A stretch of DNA of 64,000 nt from Streptomyces sp. PT12 (GTDB lineage: Bacteria; Actinomycetota; Actinomycetes; Streptomycetales; Streptomycetaceae), in contig NZ_QEST01000080.1 in NCBI RefSeq assembly GCF_003311645.1, positions 124,001-188,000 of the forward strand. The letters are read 5' to 3'. This document shows positions 34,785 to 42,964 of this stretch, piece by piece (positions within the stretch are counted from its first letter, which is position 1; each line of letters opens with the position of its first letter). A program made the translations under genes and the position numbers. The notes under the pieces were generated by a model. It was given only the letters and a program-made list of their open reading frames with translations. It ran no database searches and was not told the origin of the DNA.

Positions 34785-35356
34785 CCGTCAGGCACTTCGC
34801 GGACGAGGACATCCCGCTGCGCCTTGAGCTGCTGCGCGAGGAGCGGTTCCAGGCCAACCTGTCGGACTTCGCGGTGGCCGCGTCCGACGACGAGCTGGTC
34901 GCCGACGTGCGCCGCACCATCGCCGAACGCCAGGACGAGCGGCGGATCTTCACCCTGTGCGGGCCCAAGGGCCAGGTGATGGGCTTCGCCTGGATCACCT
35001 CGATCGACTGGCGCAACCAGACGTGCGAGCTGTCCTTCGGCGTACTGCCGCGCCACCGCGGCGGCCCCGGCGCGCTCGGCGTCCAGGCCGCGCACGACTA
35101 CATCAGGGCCGAGCTCAACATGCGGGTGATCGTCAACCAGGTGCTCGAGCACAACACCATGCTCCAGTCCGCCCGCACGATGGCCGAGAGCCGCCAGGTG
35201 CGCTGCGACTACGACTCCTACACGGTCGGCGCGTGGCGTTCCGCCTGCTACTGGTCCCTCACCGACGACGACGTGCGCGAGCAGCGGGCGCAGAAGCTCG
35301 CCCGCAGGCGCGTGCTCGCCGACCGCATCCGCGCCAGGACCGGGGAGCTGCCGTGA
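34772..35356 (+). CDS. GNAT family N-acyltransferase 4
   Basis: The 194-residue protein is the most complete of the four. It starts MPFVTVRHFADEDIPLRLEL; motif A is visible as LSFGVLPRHRGGPGALGVQA, with the Arg/Gly loop that binds the pantetheine-pyrophosphate group. After it come NMRVIVNQVLEHNTMLQSAR and a C-terminal helix with many Arg and Gln. It overlaps gene 3 by 13 bases and the protease gene by 4 bases. It is the most likely catalytic acyltransferase of the group, using acyl-CoA or an acyl-ACP of this cluster. Confidence 0.75.
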   Translation: MPFVTVRHFADEDIPLRLELLREERFQANLSDFAVAASDDELVADVRRTIAERQDERRIFTLCGPKGQVMGFAWITSIDWRNQTCELSFGVLPRHRGGPGALGVQAAHDYIRAELNMRVIVNQVLEHNTMLQSARTMAESRQVRCDYDSYTVGAWRSACYWSLTDDDVREQRAQKLARRRVLADRIRARTGELP

Positions 35357-38300
35357 CCGGCTATCTGCACCACCCCACGATCGAGGGCGACACCGTCGTG
35401 TTCGCGTGCGAGGACGACCTGTGGTCGGTCCCGGCCGCGGGCGGGGCCGCCACCCGGCTCACCGCGGGGGGCGCCGAGGCGGCCCGCCCGCGGCTCTCGC
35501 CCGACGGCCTGCTGATCGCGTTCACCGGGGCCGAGGACGGGCCCACCGAGCTGTATGTGATGCCAGCGGCTGGCGGCCCCGCGCGGCGGCTGACGTTCCA
35601 GGGCGCCCGCTGCGCCCCGGTCGGCTGGCACCCGCGCACCGGGGAGGTCGTCTATGCGAGCACCGCGGAGCGGCCCACGGGCTTCGGCTACCGCCTGTTC
35701 GCCATCGCCCCCGAGGGCGGCGCGCCCAGGCTCCTGTCCCAAGGGCCCGCGGACACCGTGGCGTTCGGCCCCGGGGGCGGCGTGGTCGTCGGCCGCAACA
35801 CCGGGGACCCGGCGCGCTGGAAGCGCTACCGAGGAGGCTGCGCCGGGGAGTTGTGGGTGGGGCCGCGCGAAGGCGGGCCGCTGACGCCGCTGTTGGAGCT
35901 GCCGGGTAACGTCGCCTGCCCGTGCTGGGTCGGCGAGCGGGTCTTCTTTCTCAGCGACCACGAGGGCGTGGCGAACGTCTTCTCCTGCCGCCCCGACGGC
36001 ACCGGGCTGACCCGCCACACCGACCACCGCGAGCACTACGCGCGCCATCTGGCGGGCGACGGGCGGCGGTTGGTGTACCAGGCGGGGGCGCGGCTCCATC
36101 TGCTCGACCCGGCCGACGGCGGGCCCCTGCCGATCGGTGTGTCGCTGCCCGCCACCCGCGCGGGCGCGGCGCGCAGGTTCGTGCCCGCGGGCGCCTACCT
36201 GGAGTCCGCCAGGCTCAGCCCCGACGGCGCCACGCTCGCCGTGGCGGCGCGCGGCCAGGCGTTCACCATGCCGCCCTGGTCGGGCCCGGTGCGGCGGCAT
36301 GGCAGGACGGAAGGGGTCCGCTACCGGCTGCTCGACTGGCTCCACGACGGCGCCCGCCTCGTCGCCGTGGCCGGTGACGAACGGCCGGGCGAGCGGCTGG
36401 TGTTGCTGTCCGCCGACGGCGGCGAGGCGGAGACCGAGCTGGTCGGCCGCGACCTCGGCTGCGTGACGGAGCTGGCCGCGTCGCCCGCCTCCGGCCTTGT
36501 CGCGTTCGCCACCAGCAGGCAGCGCCTGTGGGTCGTCGACGCCGACGCCGCGTCGCCCGAGCCAAGGCCGCTCGACACCGGCGCGTTCGACCGGATCGCC
36601 GACCTGGCGTGGTCGCCCGACGGCCGCTGGCTCGCCTACACCTACCCGCACGGGCCCCACCACTCCGCGATCAAGGTGGCGGACGCGGTGACCGGGAGAG
36701 CGTTCTCCGTCACCGATCCCGTGCTGCGCGACAGCAGGCCCGCGTTCGACCCGGGCGGGCGGTTCCTGTACTTCATCGGGCAGCGCGACCCCAGCCCCGA
36801 GTACGACCAGGTGCGCTTCGACATGGGGTTCCCGTTCGGCAGCAGGCCCTATCTGGTGGCGCTGCGCGCGGGCGACCCCTCGCCGTTCCGCACCGGTCCC
36901 CCGCTGCCGGGGCCCGCGGTGGCGGACGGCGACGAGGCGGCGCCCGTGGAGATCGACCTCGAAGGCATCGAGGACCGGGTCGTCCCGCTGCCCGTGCCCG
37001 AGGGCCGCTACGCCGGGGTCGTCGGGCTGCCGGGCCGGGCGCTGCTGCTGTCCGTGCCGGTCGCCGCGCCCGACCCCGAGGCGCCCGAGGCCGCGCCCGA
37101 GGGGGTCGTCACCCTCGTCGAGTGGGCGACGTCCGAGGTGACCGAGCACTGGCTCGGCCCGCTCGACGAGATCGTCGCCTCGCGCGCGGGCGACCTGCTG
37201 CTGTACCGCCGCGCCGACCGGCTGCGGGTGCTGGCCGCCGACGACGCGGGGCGCGTGGCCGCCGAGTACCCGGCCACCGACGCCCCGCCCGGGCCCGCGA
37301 CGGGCTGGGTCGACCTGGACCGGATCACGGTGCCGCTGCACCCGGCCGGGGAGTGGCGGCAGATGTTCCGCGAGGCGTGGCGGCTCCAGCGCGAGTCGTT
37401 CTGGGACGCCGGGATGGCCGGGGTGGACTGGGACGCGATGTACGCGCGCTATGCGCCACTGGCGAAGCTGGTCTCCCGCCGCTCCGAACTGTCCGATCTG
37501 ATCTGGGAGTTGCAGGGCGAGCTGGCCACGTCGCACGCCTATGAGCAGGGCGGCGACCACCCCAGGGGGCCCTCCCACGCCCAGGGGTTCCTCGGCGTGG
37601 ACTGGACCGTGGACCTCGGCGTGGACCTCGGCGTGGACCTCGGCGTGGACGGGGCCGTGGACGCCGCGCCCGGTGGCGAGGGAACGCCGCGCTGGAGGGT
37701 CGGGCGGATCCTGCGCGGCGACCCGTGGAACCCGATGGCGACCTCGCCCTGCAACCGCCTCGGCGCGGACATCGCCCCTGGCGACGCCGTCGTCGCGGTG
37801 GGCGGCCAGCCCGTCGGCCCCTCGGGGCCGGGCGAACTCCTGGTCGGCCAGGCCGATCGCGAGGTCGAGCTGACCGTGGTGCGCGGGAGAGGGACGCCGC
37901 GCCGCGTCACCGTGCGGGCGTGCGCGAGCGAGTCCAGGGCGCGCCTGCTTGACTGGGTCGGCGAGAACCGCGCCCTGGTGCGCCGCGCCTCGGGGGGCCG
38001 ACTCGGCTATCTGCACGTGCCCGACATGATGGGCACGGGCTATGGCGACTTCGTGCGCGGCTTCCTGGCCGCGCTCGAACACGACGGGCTCATCGTGGAC
38101 GTGCGCTACAACTCCGGCGGCCATGTGTCGCCGCTCCTGCTCGACCGGCTCGCGCGCCGCGGCGGCGGCACCCAGCGCGGGCGGTGGAACGGCGTGAGCC
38201 GCTACCCCGCCGAGGCGCCGGGCGGGCCCATGGCGGCGCTGGTCAACGAGCACACCGGGTCGGACGGCGAGATCTTCGCCCACCGCTTCCGCGCCCTCGG

Positions 38301-38652
38301 CCTCGGGCCCGTCGTCGGCAGGCGCACCTGGGGCGGGGTGATCGCCACCTGGCCGCGCCATGTGCTGGTCGACGGAACGGTCACCACCCAGCCGGAGTTC
38401 CGCTTCCACCTCGACGGCGTGGGCGACCTGCTGGAGAACCGGGGCGTCGAGCCCGACCTGTGCGTGGACCAGCCGCCGCGCCTGGGCGCCCCCGCCGCGC
38501 CCGACGCCCAACTGACCGCCGCCGTCGAGCTGTTGCTGGCCCGGCTGGACGAGGCCGACCGCGCGCCCTCGGACCGGGGGTGGACCGGCGTCGAACGCGC
38601 CGCGCCCGCGCCCGCGTTGGCCACGCCGCCGCCCCCAGGGCCGCCGCGGTGA
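35353..38652 (+). CDS. Tricorn-type S41 protease
   Basis: The 1099-residue enzyme starts at the GTG at 35353 (GTGA overlap): its first residues (HHPTIEGDTVVFACEDDLWS) match the tricorn N-terminus. Two beta-propellers (about 1-680) precede a PDZ domain (about 775-860) and the S41 catalytic core. The tricorn catalytic residues are all visible: Ser727-His728 in TSHAYE, Ser970 in HTGSDGEIF, Glu1033 in NRGVEPDL. Archaeal tricorn is a cytoplasmic enzyme that cuts small peptides from longer chains, partly after basic residues. In this operon it may cut the Lys-repeat peptide into small units or remove a leader; this is inference. Confidence 0.9.
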   Translation: MTGYLHHPTIEGDTVVFACEDDLWSVPAAGGAATRLTAGGAEAARPRLSPDGLLIAFTGAEDGPTELYVMPAAGGPARRLTFQGARCAPVGWHPRTGEVVYASTAERPTGFGYRLFAIAPEGGAPRLLSQGPADTVAFGPGGGVVVGRNTGDPARWKRYRGGCAGELWVGPREGGPLTPLLELPGNVACPCWVGERVFFLSDHEGVANVFSCRPDGTGLTRHTDHREHYARHLAGDGRRLVYQAGARLHLLDPADGGPLPIGVSLPATRAGAARRFVPAGAYLESARLSPDGATLAVAARGQAFTMPPWSGPVRRHGRTEGVRYRLLDWLHDGARLVAVAGDERPGERLVLLSADGGEAETELVGRDLGCVTELAASPASGLVAFATSRQRLWVVDADAASPEPRPLDTGAFDRIADLAWSPDGRWLAYTYPHGPHHSAIKVADAVTGRAFSVTDPVLRDSRPAFDPGGRFLYFIGQRDPSPEYDQVRFDMGFPFGSRPYLVALRAGDPSPFRTGPPLPGPAVADGDEAAPVEIDLEGIEDRVVPLPVPEGRYAGVVGLPGRALLLSVPVAAPDPEAPEAAPEGVVTLVEWATSEVTEHWLGPLDEIVASRAGDLLLYRRADRLRVLAADDAGRVAAEYPATDAPPGPATGWVDLDRITVPLHPAGEWRQMFREAWRLQRESFWDAGMAGVDWDAMYARYAPLAKLVSRRSELSDLIWELQGELATSHAYEQGGDHPRGPSHAQGFLGVDWTVDLGVDLGVDLGVDGAVDAAPGGEGTPRWRVGRILRGDPWNPMATSPCNRLGADIAPGDAVVAVGGQPVGPSGPGELLVGQADREVELTVVRGRGTPRRVTVRACASESRARLLDWVGENRALVRRASGGRLGYLHVPDMMGTGYGDFVRGFLAALEHDGLIVDVRYNSGGHVSPLLLDRLARRGGGTQRGRWNGVSRYPAEAPGGPMAALVNEHTGSDGEIFAHRFRALGLGPVVGRRTWGGVIATWPRHVLVDGTVTTQPEFRFHLDGVGDLLENRGVEPDLCVDQPPRLGAPAAPDAQLTAAVELLLARLDEADRAPSDRGWTGVERAAPAPALATPPPPGPPR
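37609..37644. repeat. Three perfect 12-base repeats inside the tricorn gene
   Basis: GTGGACCTCGGC is repeated three times without change, coding for VDLGVDLGVDLG just before the PDZ domain, at a point where related proteins have a short link. It keeps the frame. Confidence 0.9.
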
Positions 38653-39395
38653 TCCCGGCGCCTGGCGAGTGCCACCTCTGGCTCGCGCCCGTGCGGCCGC
38701 GCGCCGGATGGCTGGCGCTGCTCGACCGGGCGGAGCGCGAGCGGGCCGACCGCCTCGGCGGCACCCCGGCGGGCGAGGTGTTCGTCACGTCGAGGGGCGC
38801 CCAACGGCTCGTCGGCTCCCGCTACTTGGGCGTGCCGCCCGAGGCGGTGCGCACCGACCGCTCCTGCCAGGCGTGCGCGGGGGCCGCGCATGGCCGCCCC
38901 CGGTTCGTTGGGGCGGCACGGGCCGGGCTCGACTACTCGGTCTCGCACACCGAACGCTGGCTGCTGATCGCGGTCACCAGCGGCGGCCTTGTGGGCGTGG
39001 ACATCGAGGACCTGGCCGCCGTGCCCGACGCGGAAGGGCTCGCAGGGGCGGCGCTGACCGCGGGCGAGCGCGCGCGGTGGGCCGGGCTGCCGCAGGCCGA
39101 GCGGGACGCGTGGCTGCTGACCGCGTGGACGCGCAAGGAGGCCGCGATGAAGCTGACGGGCCTCGGGCTGCGGGCCGCGCCGCGCGGCCTCGACGTCCGC
39201 GGGCCCGCGGTCGCGGCGCACGGCGTTCCCCGCTGGCCCGCTGGGCCCGTTCTCCTGCACAGCCTCTCCGCGCCCGCGGGCCATGTCGCCGCCCTGGCGA
39301 CCACGGCGCCGCTCGGGGCGCTGCGCAGGTTCGCGCTGCCCGACGCGCCCGCGCCGAGCCGGGCGGTGGGAAGGGCGGCGGCAGAATCCGGGTAG
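38649..39395 (+). CDS. Sfp-type 4'-phosphopantetheinyl transferase
   Basis: The GTG at 38649 overlaps the protease stop (GTGA); the product is 248 residues. The family motifs GVDIEDL and WTRKEAAMKLTGLGL (Mg and CoA binding) are present, as is the DYSVSHTERW substrate-binding region. Sfp-type enzymes activate carrier domains of NRPS and PKS. Here the targets could be the two free ACPs or the carrier domains of the PKS genes at 51254-64000. The presence of both AcpS and Sfp types near each other suggests two different carrier classes. Confidence 0.9.
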   Translation: MIPAPGECHLWLAPVRPRAGWLALLDRAERERADRLGGTPAGEVFVTSRGAQRLVGSRYLGVPPEAVRTDRSCQACAGAAHGRPRFVGAARAGLDYSVSHTERWLLIAVTSGGLVGVDIEDLAAVPDAEGLAGAALTAGERARWAGLPQAERDAWLLTAWTRKEAAMKLTGLGLRAAPRGLDVRGPAVAAHGVPRWPAGPVLLHSLSAPAGHVAALATTAPLGALRRFALPDAPAPSRAVGRAAAESG

Positions 39396-39404
39396 TGGTT
39401 ACCC
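39390..39404 (+). promoter_or_regulatory. Short inverted repeat at the PPTase-lanM junction
   Basis: GGGTA-GTGGT-TACCC forms a perfect 5-bp palindrome with a 5-base centre over the PPTase stop codon. The 45-base gap before lanM is the largest downstream of the half-ACAD gene in this operon. A weak operator or pause site is possible, but this may be chance. Confidence 0.25.
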
Positions 39405-39440
39405 ATCCCCGAACGGCCCGCCTCTGCCAGGCTTTTCCGC

Positions 39441-42400
39441 GTGACCCGACTCGCCGTCCCCGACCGGCCGCAGGACGCGGCCCTGGCCCCCTGGTGGTGG
39501 GCCCCCGGGCTCACCCTGGGGGAGCGCCTGGCCGCGCCCGACCCGCCGCCGGGCGGCGCCGCGCCCACGGGTGAGGACGACCTGGCGGCCTTGAGCCGCG
39601 GCGGGTTCGCCGCCCGCCTCGCCCGCCTCGGGCTCGACGAGGGCGCCGTCGCGGCGCTGCGCGCCGAGCCGCCCGAACGGCTCGGCGGGCGCGCGCCCAG
39701 GCCGCCATGGGCGGCGTTCGTCGAACGCGCCCTGGCGCACGAGCGGCGCGAAAGGCCCGGGCTCGCCGAACGCCCCGATGACGCACGGGTGTTCGTGCCC
39801 GTTGTGCGCCCGCTGAGCGACGCGGCCGAGCGCGAGTTGGCCGAGCGGACGCGCCAACTGCCGGGCTGGGCCGTCGACTCGGCCGCGGTGTGCGCGGGGA
39901 CCGGCGAGTGGATCGCCGTCCGGCTCGCCGAACAGGCCGCGCGCACGCTGGTCCTCGAGCTCGACCGGTCCCGCGCCGCGGGTCGGCTGGACGGCGAGGG
40001 GCCGCGCGAGCGGTTCGACGACTTCGTGGCGCGGCTCGCGACGGGGCGCGGCCTGAAGGCCCTGTTCGCCCGCTATCCCGTGCTCGCCCGGCTGCTGGCG
40101 CAGACGTGCCTCGGCGCCGTCGCGGCCACGGCCGAGCTGCTGACCCGGTTCGCCGCCGACCGCGCCGTGATCGTCGCCGAGCTGCTCGGCGGGCGCGACC
40201 CCGGCGCGCTCACAGGCGTCGAGCACGGCCGCGGCGACCCGCACCAGCGCGGCAGGTCCGCGGCGGTCCTGCGGTTCGCCGACGGGCGCGCCGTGCTCGC
40301 CAAGCCGCGCTCCCTCGGCCAGCACCGGCTGCTCGAACGGCTGACGGCCTGGCTCGACGCCAAGGTGCCGGGGCTCGGCGCCCGCACCCCGCTCTCGGTC
40401 GCGGGCCAGGGGTATGGCTGGATCGAGTTCATCGAGCACCGCCCGTGCCGCACGACGGCCGAGGTCGCGCGCTTCCACCGCAGGCAGGGCGGGCTGATGG
40501 CGCTCCTGCACGCCGTGGACGCCACCGACCTGCACTTCGAGAACCTCATCGCGTGCGGCGACCAGCCCGTCCCCGTCGACGCCGAGACGCTGCTGCACCC
40601 GACGATCCCCGAGGCCGCCATCACCGGGCCCGACCCCGCGGCCGAGGCCCTGGCCGACTCCGTCCACCGCACGTGCGTCCTGCCGCAGTTGCTGATCGGC
40701 GAGCACGGCGCGCTTGACATCTCCGCGGTCGGCGGGCGGCCAGGCGGCACCCGCGAGGGCGTCACCTGGGACGGCGCGGGCACCGACCGGATGCGCCTGG
40801 TGCGCGGCGGCGTCCCGTTCGAGGGCAGCCAGAACCGCCCGCTGCCCGGCGGCGCGACCGCCTCGCCCGCCGACTTCGAGGCCGCCCTGCTCACCGGCTT
40901 CCGCGCCGCGTACGACGCGATCGTCGCCCACCGCGACGAACTGATCGGCCCAGGGGGCCTGTTGACCGGCCAGGACGACGAGCCTGGCCGCCTGATCGCG
41001 CGCGCCTCCCGCCTCTACGCCACGCTGCTCGACGAGTCCACCCACCCCGAGGTGCTGCGCGACGCCCTGGCGAGGGACGCGGTGTTCTCCGTGCTGTGGA
41101 CGGACTCGGCGGGCGACCCGGTCAGGCAGGCGCTCATCGAGGCGGAGATCCTCGACCTGTGGGCGGGCGACATCCCCATCTTCTTCCACCGCCCGTCCGG
41201 CACGGAGGTGCGCACCTCCGAGGGCCAACGCCTGCCGGGGCTGCTCGCCGAGCCGAGCCTCGCCGCGGTGCGCAGGAAGATCGCCGCGATGGGCGAGGTG
41301 GACCGGCACGGCCAGGAGTGGATCATCTCCGCGACGCTCGCCACCGGGCGCCAGGGCGCGGGCCCGCCCCACCGCGGGGCCGCCGCCGCCCTGCCCCAGG
41401 CACCGGCCGTCGCGCCCGAGCCCGAGCGCTTCCTCGCCGCGGCCTGCGGCATCGCCGACGAGATCGTGGGCCGCGCCATCCACGGCCCCGACCGCGCCAA
41501 CTGGCTCGGCCTCGAACTCGTCAACGACCTCCACTGGACCGTGCTGCCGATGGGCGCGGGGCTCGGCCAGGGCTACTGCGGCGTCGCCCTCTTCCTCGCC
41601 CAGCTGGGCGCGTTGACCGGGGCGAGCCGTTACACCGACCTCGCCGCGAAGGCGCTCACCGCGCTCCCCGGGCTGATCGCCTCCCTGGCCGCCGAGCCCG
41701 AGTTGGGCCGCGCCGTGGGCCCCGGCGCCTTCCACGGTCTTGGCGGCATCTGCTGGGCGACGGCCCGCCTCGCCACGCTGCTCGGCGACGACGCGCGCGG
41801 CGCGCTGCCCTCGGCCGTCGACGCGCTCGCGCTCGCCGCGACCGCCCCCGACGCGCCGCGCGGCGTGACCGCGGGGCTCGCCGGGGCGCTGGCCGCGGCC
41901 GGTGCCGTGCACGCGGAGCACGGCCTGCCGAGCGCCGCCGAGCTGGCCGCCGACCTCGCCGCGCGCCTGGCGCGCTCCGCCGCCGAGCCCCAACGAGCCG
42001 CCGCAGGCCCGGGGTTCGCGCACGGCGACGCCGGGGTCGGCTGGGCCCTGGCGCGCCACGCGCCCGACCGGGCGGCCGGGGCCGCGGGCTCGGCGCTGCT
42101 CGGCACGGCGCTCGCCGACGCAGCGGCCGCCGACGCGGCCGACGAGCCCGCGACCGGCTGGTGCGAAGGCGCGGCCGGGGTGCTCCTGGCCGCCGCCGAC
42201 GGCGGCACGGCCCAGCGCCCGAACGCCCAGGAGCACGTGGGCACCCTCACAGGGCTCCTCACCCGACGGCCCCCACGAGCCGACCTCAGCCCCTGCCACG
42301 GCGAACTCGGCACCCTCGAGGCACTCGCCGCCCTCGCCACCGCGGGCCACGAGCCCGCGGCCGCGGGGTACACCAGGCGCGCCGCCGCCGTGCTCGGCTC

Positions 42401-42620
42401 GCTCGGCCGACACGGCCACCGCTGCGGAACGCCTGGCCATCTGCCCTCCCCCGGGCTGCTCACCGGCCTGTCGGGCATCGGCTACTCCCTGCTGCGGCTC
42501 GGGTTCCCCGGCACCGTTCCCTCGGTGCTGCTCCTGGAGCCAGGACCGCACCGCTCCCCCGCCCCCCACTCACGTCCCGTCCGCCCCACCTCCTCGCAGA
42601 AATGGATGCCATCCTCATGA
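39441..42620 (+). CDS. lanM: LanM class II lanthipeptide synthetase
   Basis: The 1059-residue protein starts at a GTG without a clear ribosome binding site. The N-terminal DUF4135 dehydratase has the kinase-like residues known from CylM: Lys288 (KPRSLG), Asp363-Leu-His365-Phe-Glu-Asn368, and Asp380 12 residues later. The phosphate-elimination region RLIARASRLYATLLDESTHP keeps the Arg but has Ser where CylM has Thr; GDIPIFFHRP is also typical. The C-terminal LanC domain has a FAHGDAGVGW His segment and the zinc ligands Cys908 (GWCEG), Cys952 and His953 (PCHGE). It should phosphorylate and eliminate Ser/Thr to Dha/Dhb and may catalyse ring closure. Candidate substrates are the peptides at 42617 and 31322; neither contains Cys. 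Confidence 0.92.
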   Translation: MTRLAVPDRPQDAALAPWWWAPGLTLGERLAAPDPPPGGAAPTGEDDLAALSRGGFAARLARLGLDEGAVAALRAEPPERLGGRAPRPPWAAFVERALAHERRERPGLAERPDDARVFVPVVRPLSDAAERELAERTRQLPGWAVDSAAVCAGTGEWIAVRLAEQAARTLVLELDRSRAAGRLDGEGPRERFDDFVARLATGRGLKALFARYPVLARLLAQTCLGAVAATAELLTRFAADRAVIVAELLGGRDPGALTGVEHGRGDPHQRGRSAAVLRFADGRAVLAKPRSLGQHRLLERLTAWLDAKVPGLGARTPLSVAGQGYGWIEFIEHRPCRTTAEVARFHRRQGGLMALLHAVDATDLHFENLIACGDQPVPVDAETLLHPTIPEAAITGPDPAAEALADSVHRTCVLPQLLIGEHGALDISAVGGRPGGTREGVTWDGAGTDRMRLVRGGVPFEGSQNRPLPGGATASPADFEAALLTGFRAAYDAIVAHRDELIGPGGLLTGQDDEPGRLIARASRLYATLLDESTHPEVLRDALARDAVFSVLWTDSAGDPVRQALIEAEILDLWAGDIPIFFHRPSGTEVRTSEGQRLPGLLAEPSLAAVRRKIAAMGEVDRHGQEWIISATLATGRQGAGPPHRGAAAALPQAPAVAPEPERFLAAACGIADEIVGRAIHGPDRANWLGLELVNDLHWTVLPMGAGLGQGYCGVALFLAQLGALTGASRYTDLAAKALTALPGLIASLAAEPELGRAVGPGAFHGLGGICWATARLATLLGDDARGALPSAVDALALAATAPDAPRGVTAGLAGALAAAGAVHAEHGLPSAAELAADLAARLARSAAEPQRAAAGPGFAHGDAGVGWALARHAPDRAAGAAGSALLGTALADAAAADAADEPATGWCEGAAGVLLAAADGGTAQRPNAQEHVGTLTGLLTRRPPRADLSPCHGELGTLEALAALATAGHEPAAAGYTRRAAAVLGSLGRHGHRCGTPGHLPSPGLLTGLSGIGYSLLRLGFPGTVPSVLLLEPGPHRSPAPHSRPVRPTSSQKWMPSS

Positions 42621-42886
42621 CGCAGCCGGAGTCGAACGAGACCACCATGACCCACCCCACCGACACCACCGCGGCCTTCGACCCCACGGGCCGGGCCGAG
42701 AACCCAGAGAACCCAGAGAACGCCGAGAGCCCCGAGAACGCCGACCCGGCGGGCCGGATCAAGCTCTCGGGCCGCAACCGCCTCGGCGCGGGCGTGCGCG
42801 TCCTCGCCGGGCTGACGCTGGGCAGCGGCATCATCGCCGGGCTCGGCAGCATCGGCGGCGGGGACACCTCGGTGTCCATCATCTGA
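42617..42886 (+). CDS. 89-residue peptide coupled to lanM, candidate precursor
   Basis: The ATG at 42617 overlaps the lanM stop (ATGA); an in-frame ATG at 42602 lies inside lanM. Residues 1-45 are acidic and leader-like with repeated PEN units (ENPENPENAESPEN). Residues 47-89 are basic then hydrophobic and Gly-rich (RVLAGLTLGSGIIAGLGSI), ending GGGDTSVSII. A GG motif before DTSVSII resembles class II leader cleavage sites, and the last residues hold one Thr and two Ser that LanM could dehydrate. No Cys occurs, so thioether rings are not possible within it. A small membrane-active or immunity peptide is the main alternative. Confidence 0.6.
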   Translation: MTQPESNETTMTHPTDTTAAFDPTGRAENPENPENAESPENADPAGRIKLSGRNRLGAGVRVLAGLTLGSGIIAGLGSIGGGDTSVSII

Positions 42887-42950
42887 CGACCGCGGCCATC
42901 TGAGGACCACGGCGGTCGCGAAGCTTCGTCTTCCCGTCACGGTCAGGCGC

Positions 42951-42956
42951 TACGAT
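42951..42956 (+). promoter_or_regulatory. Candidate -10 box for a leaderless LAL regulator transcript
   Basis: TACGAT ends 8 bases before the ATG at 42965. A start of transcription at about 42963-42965 would give a leaderless mRNA, common in actinomycetes. No ribosome binding site is seen before the ATG, which fits. The -35 box is weak. Confidence 0.35.
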
Positions 42957-42964
42957 CCAGCACC

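Noticed and set aside
37609-37644. Repeat inside the tricorn gene as a sign of a frameshift or broken gene
   Set aside because: The units are 12 bases, the frame is kept, and the PDZ and catalytic domains follow intact.
35248-38511. Long minus-strand open frame opposite the tricorn gene
   Set aside because: The plus strand has every tricorn motif; the antisense product is low-complexity and lacks a ribosome binding site.
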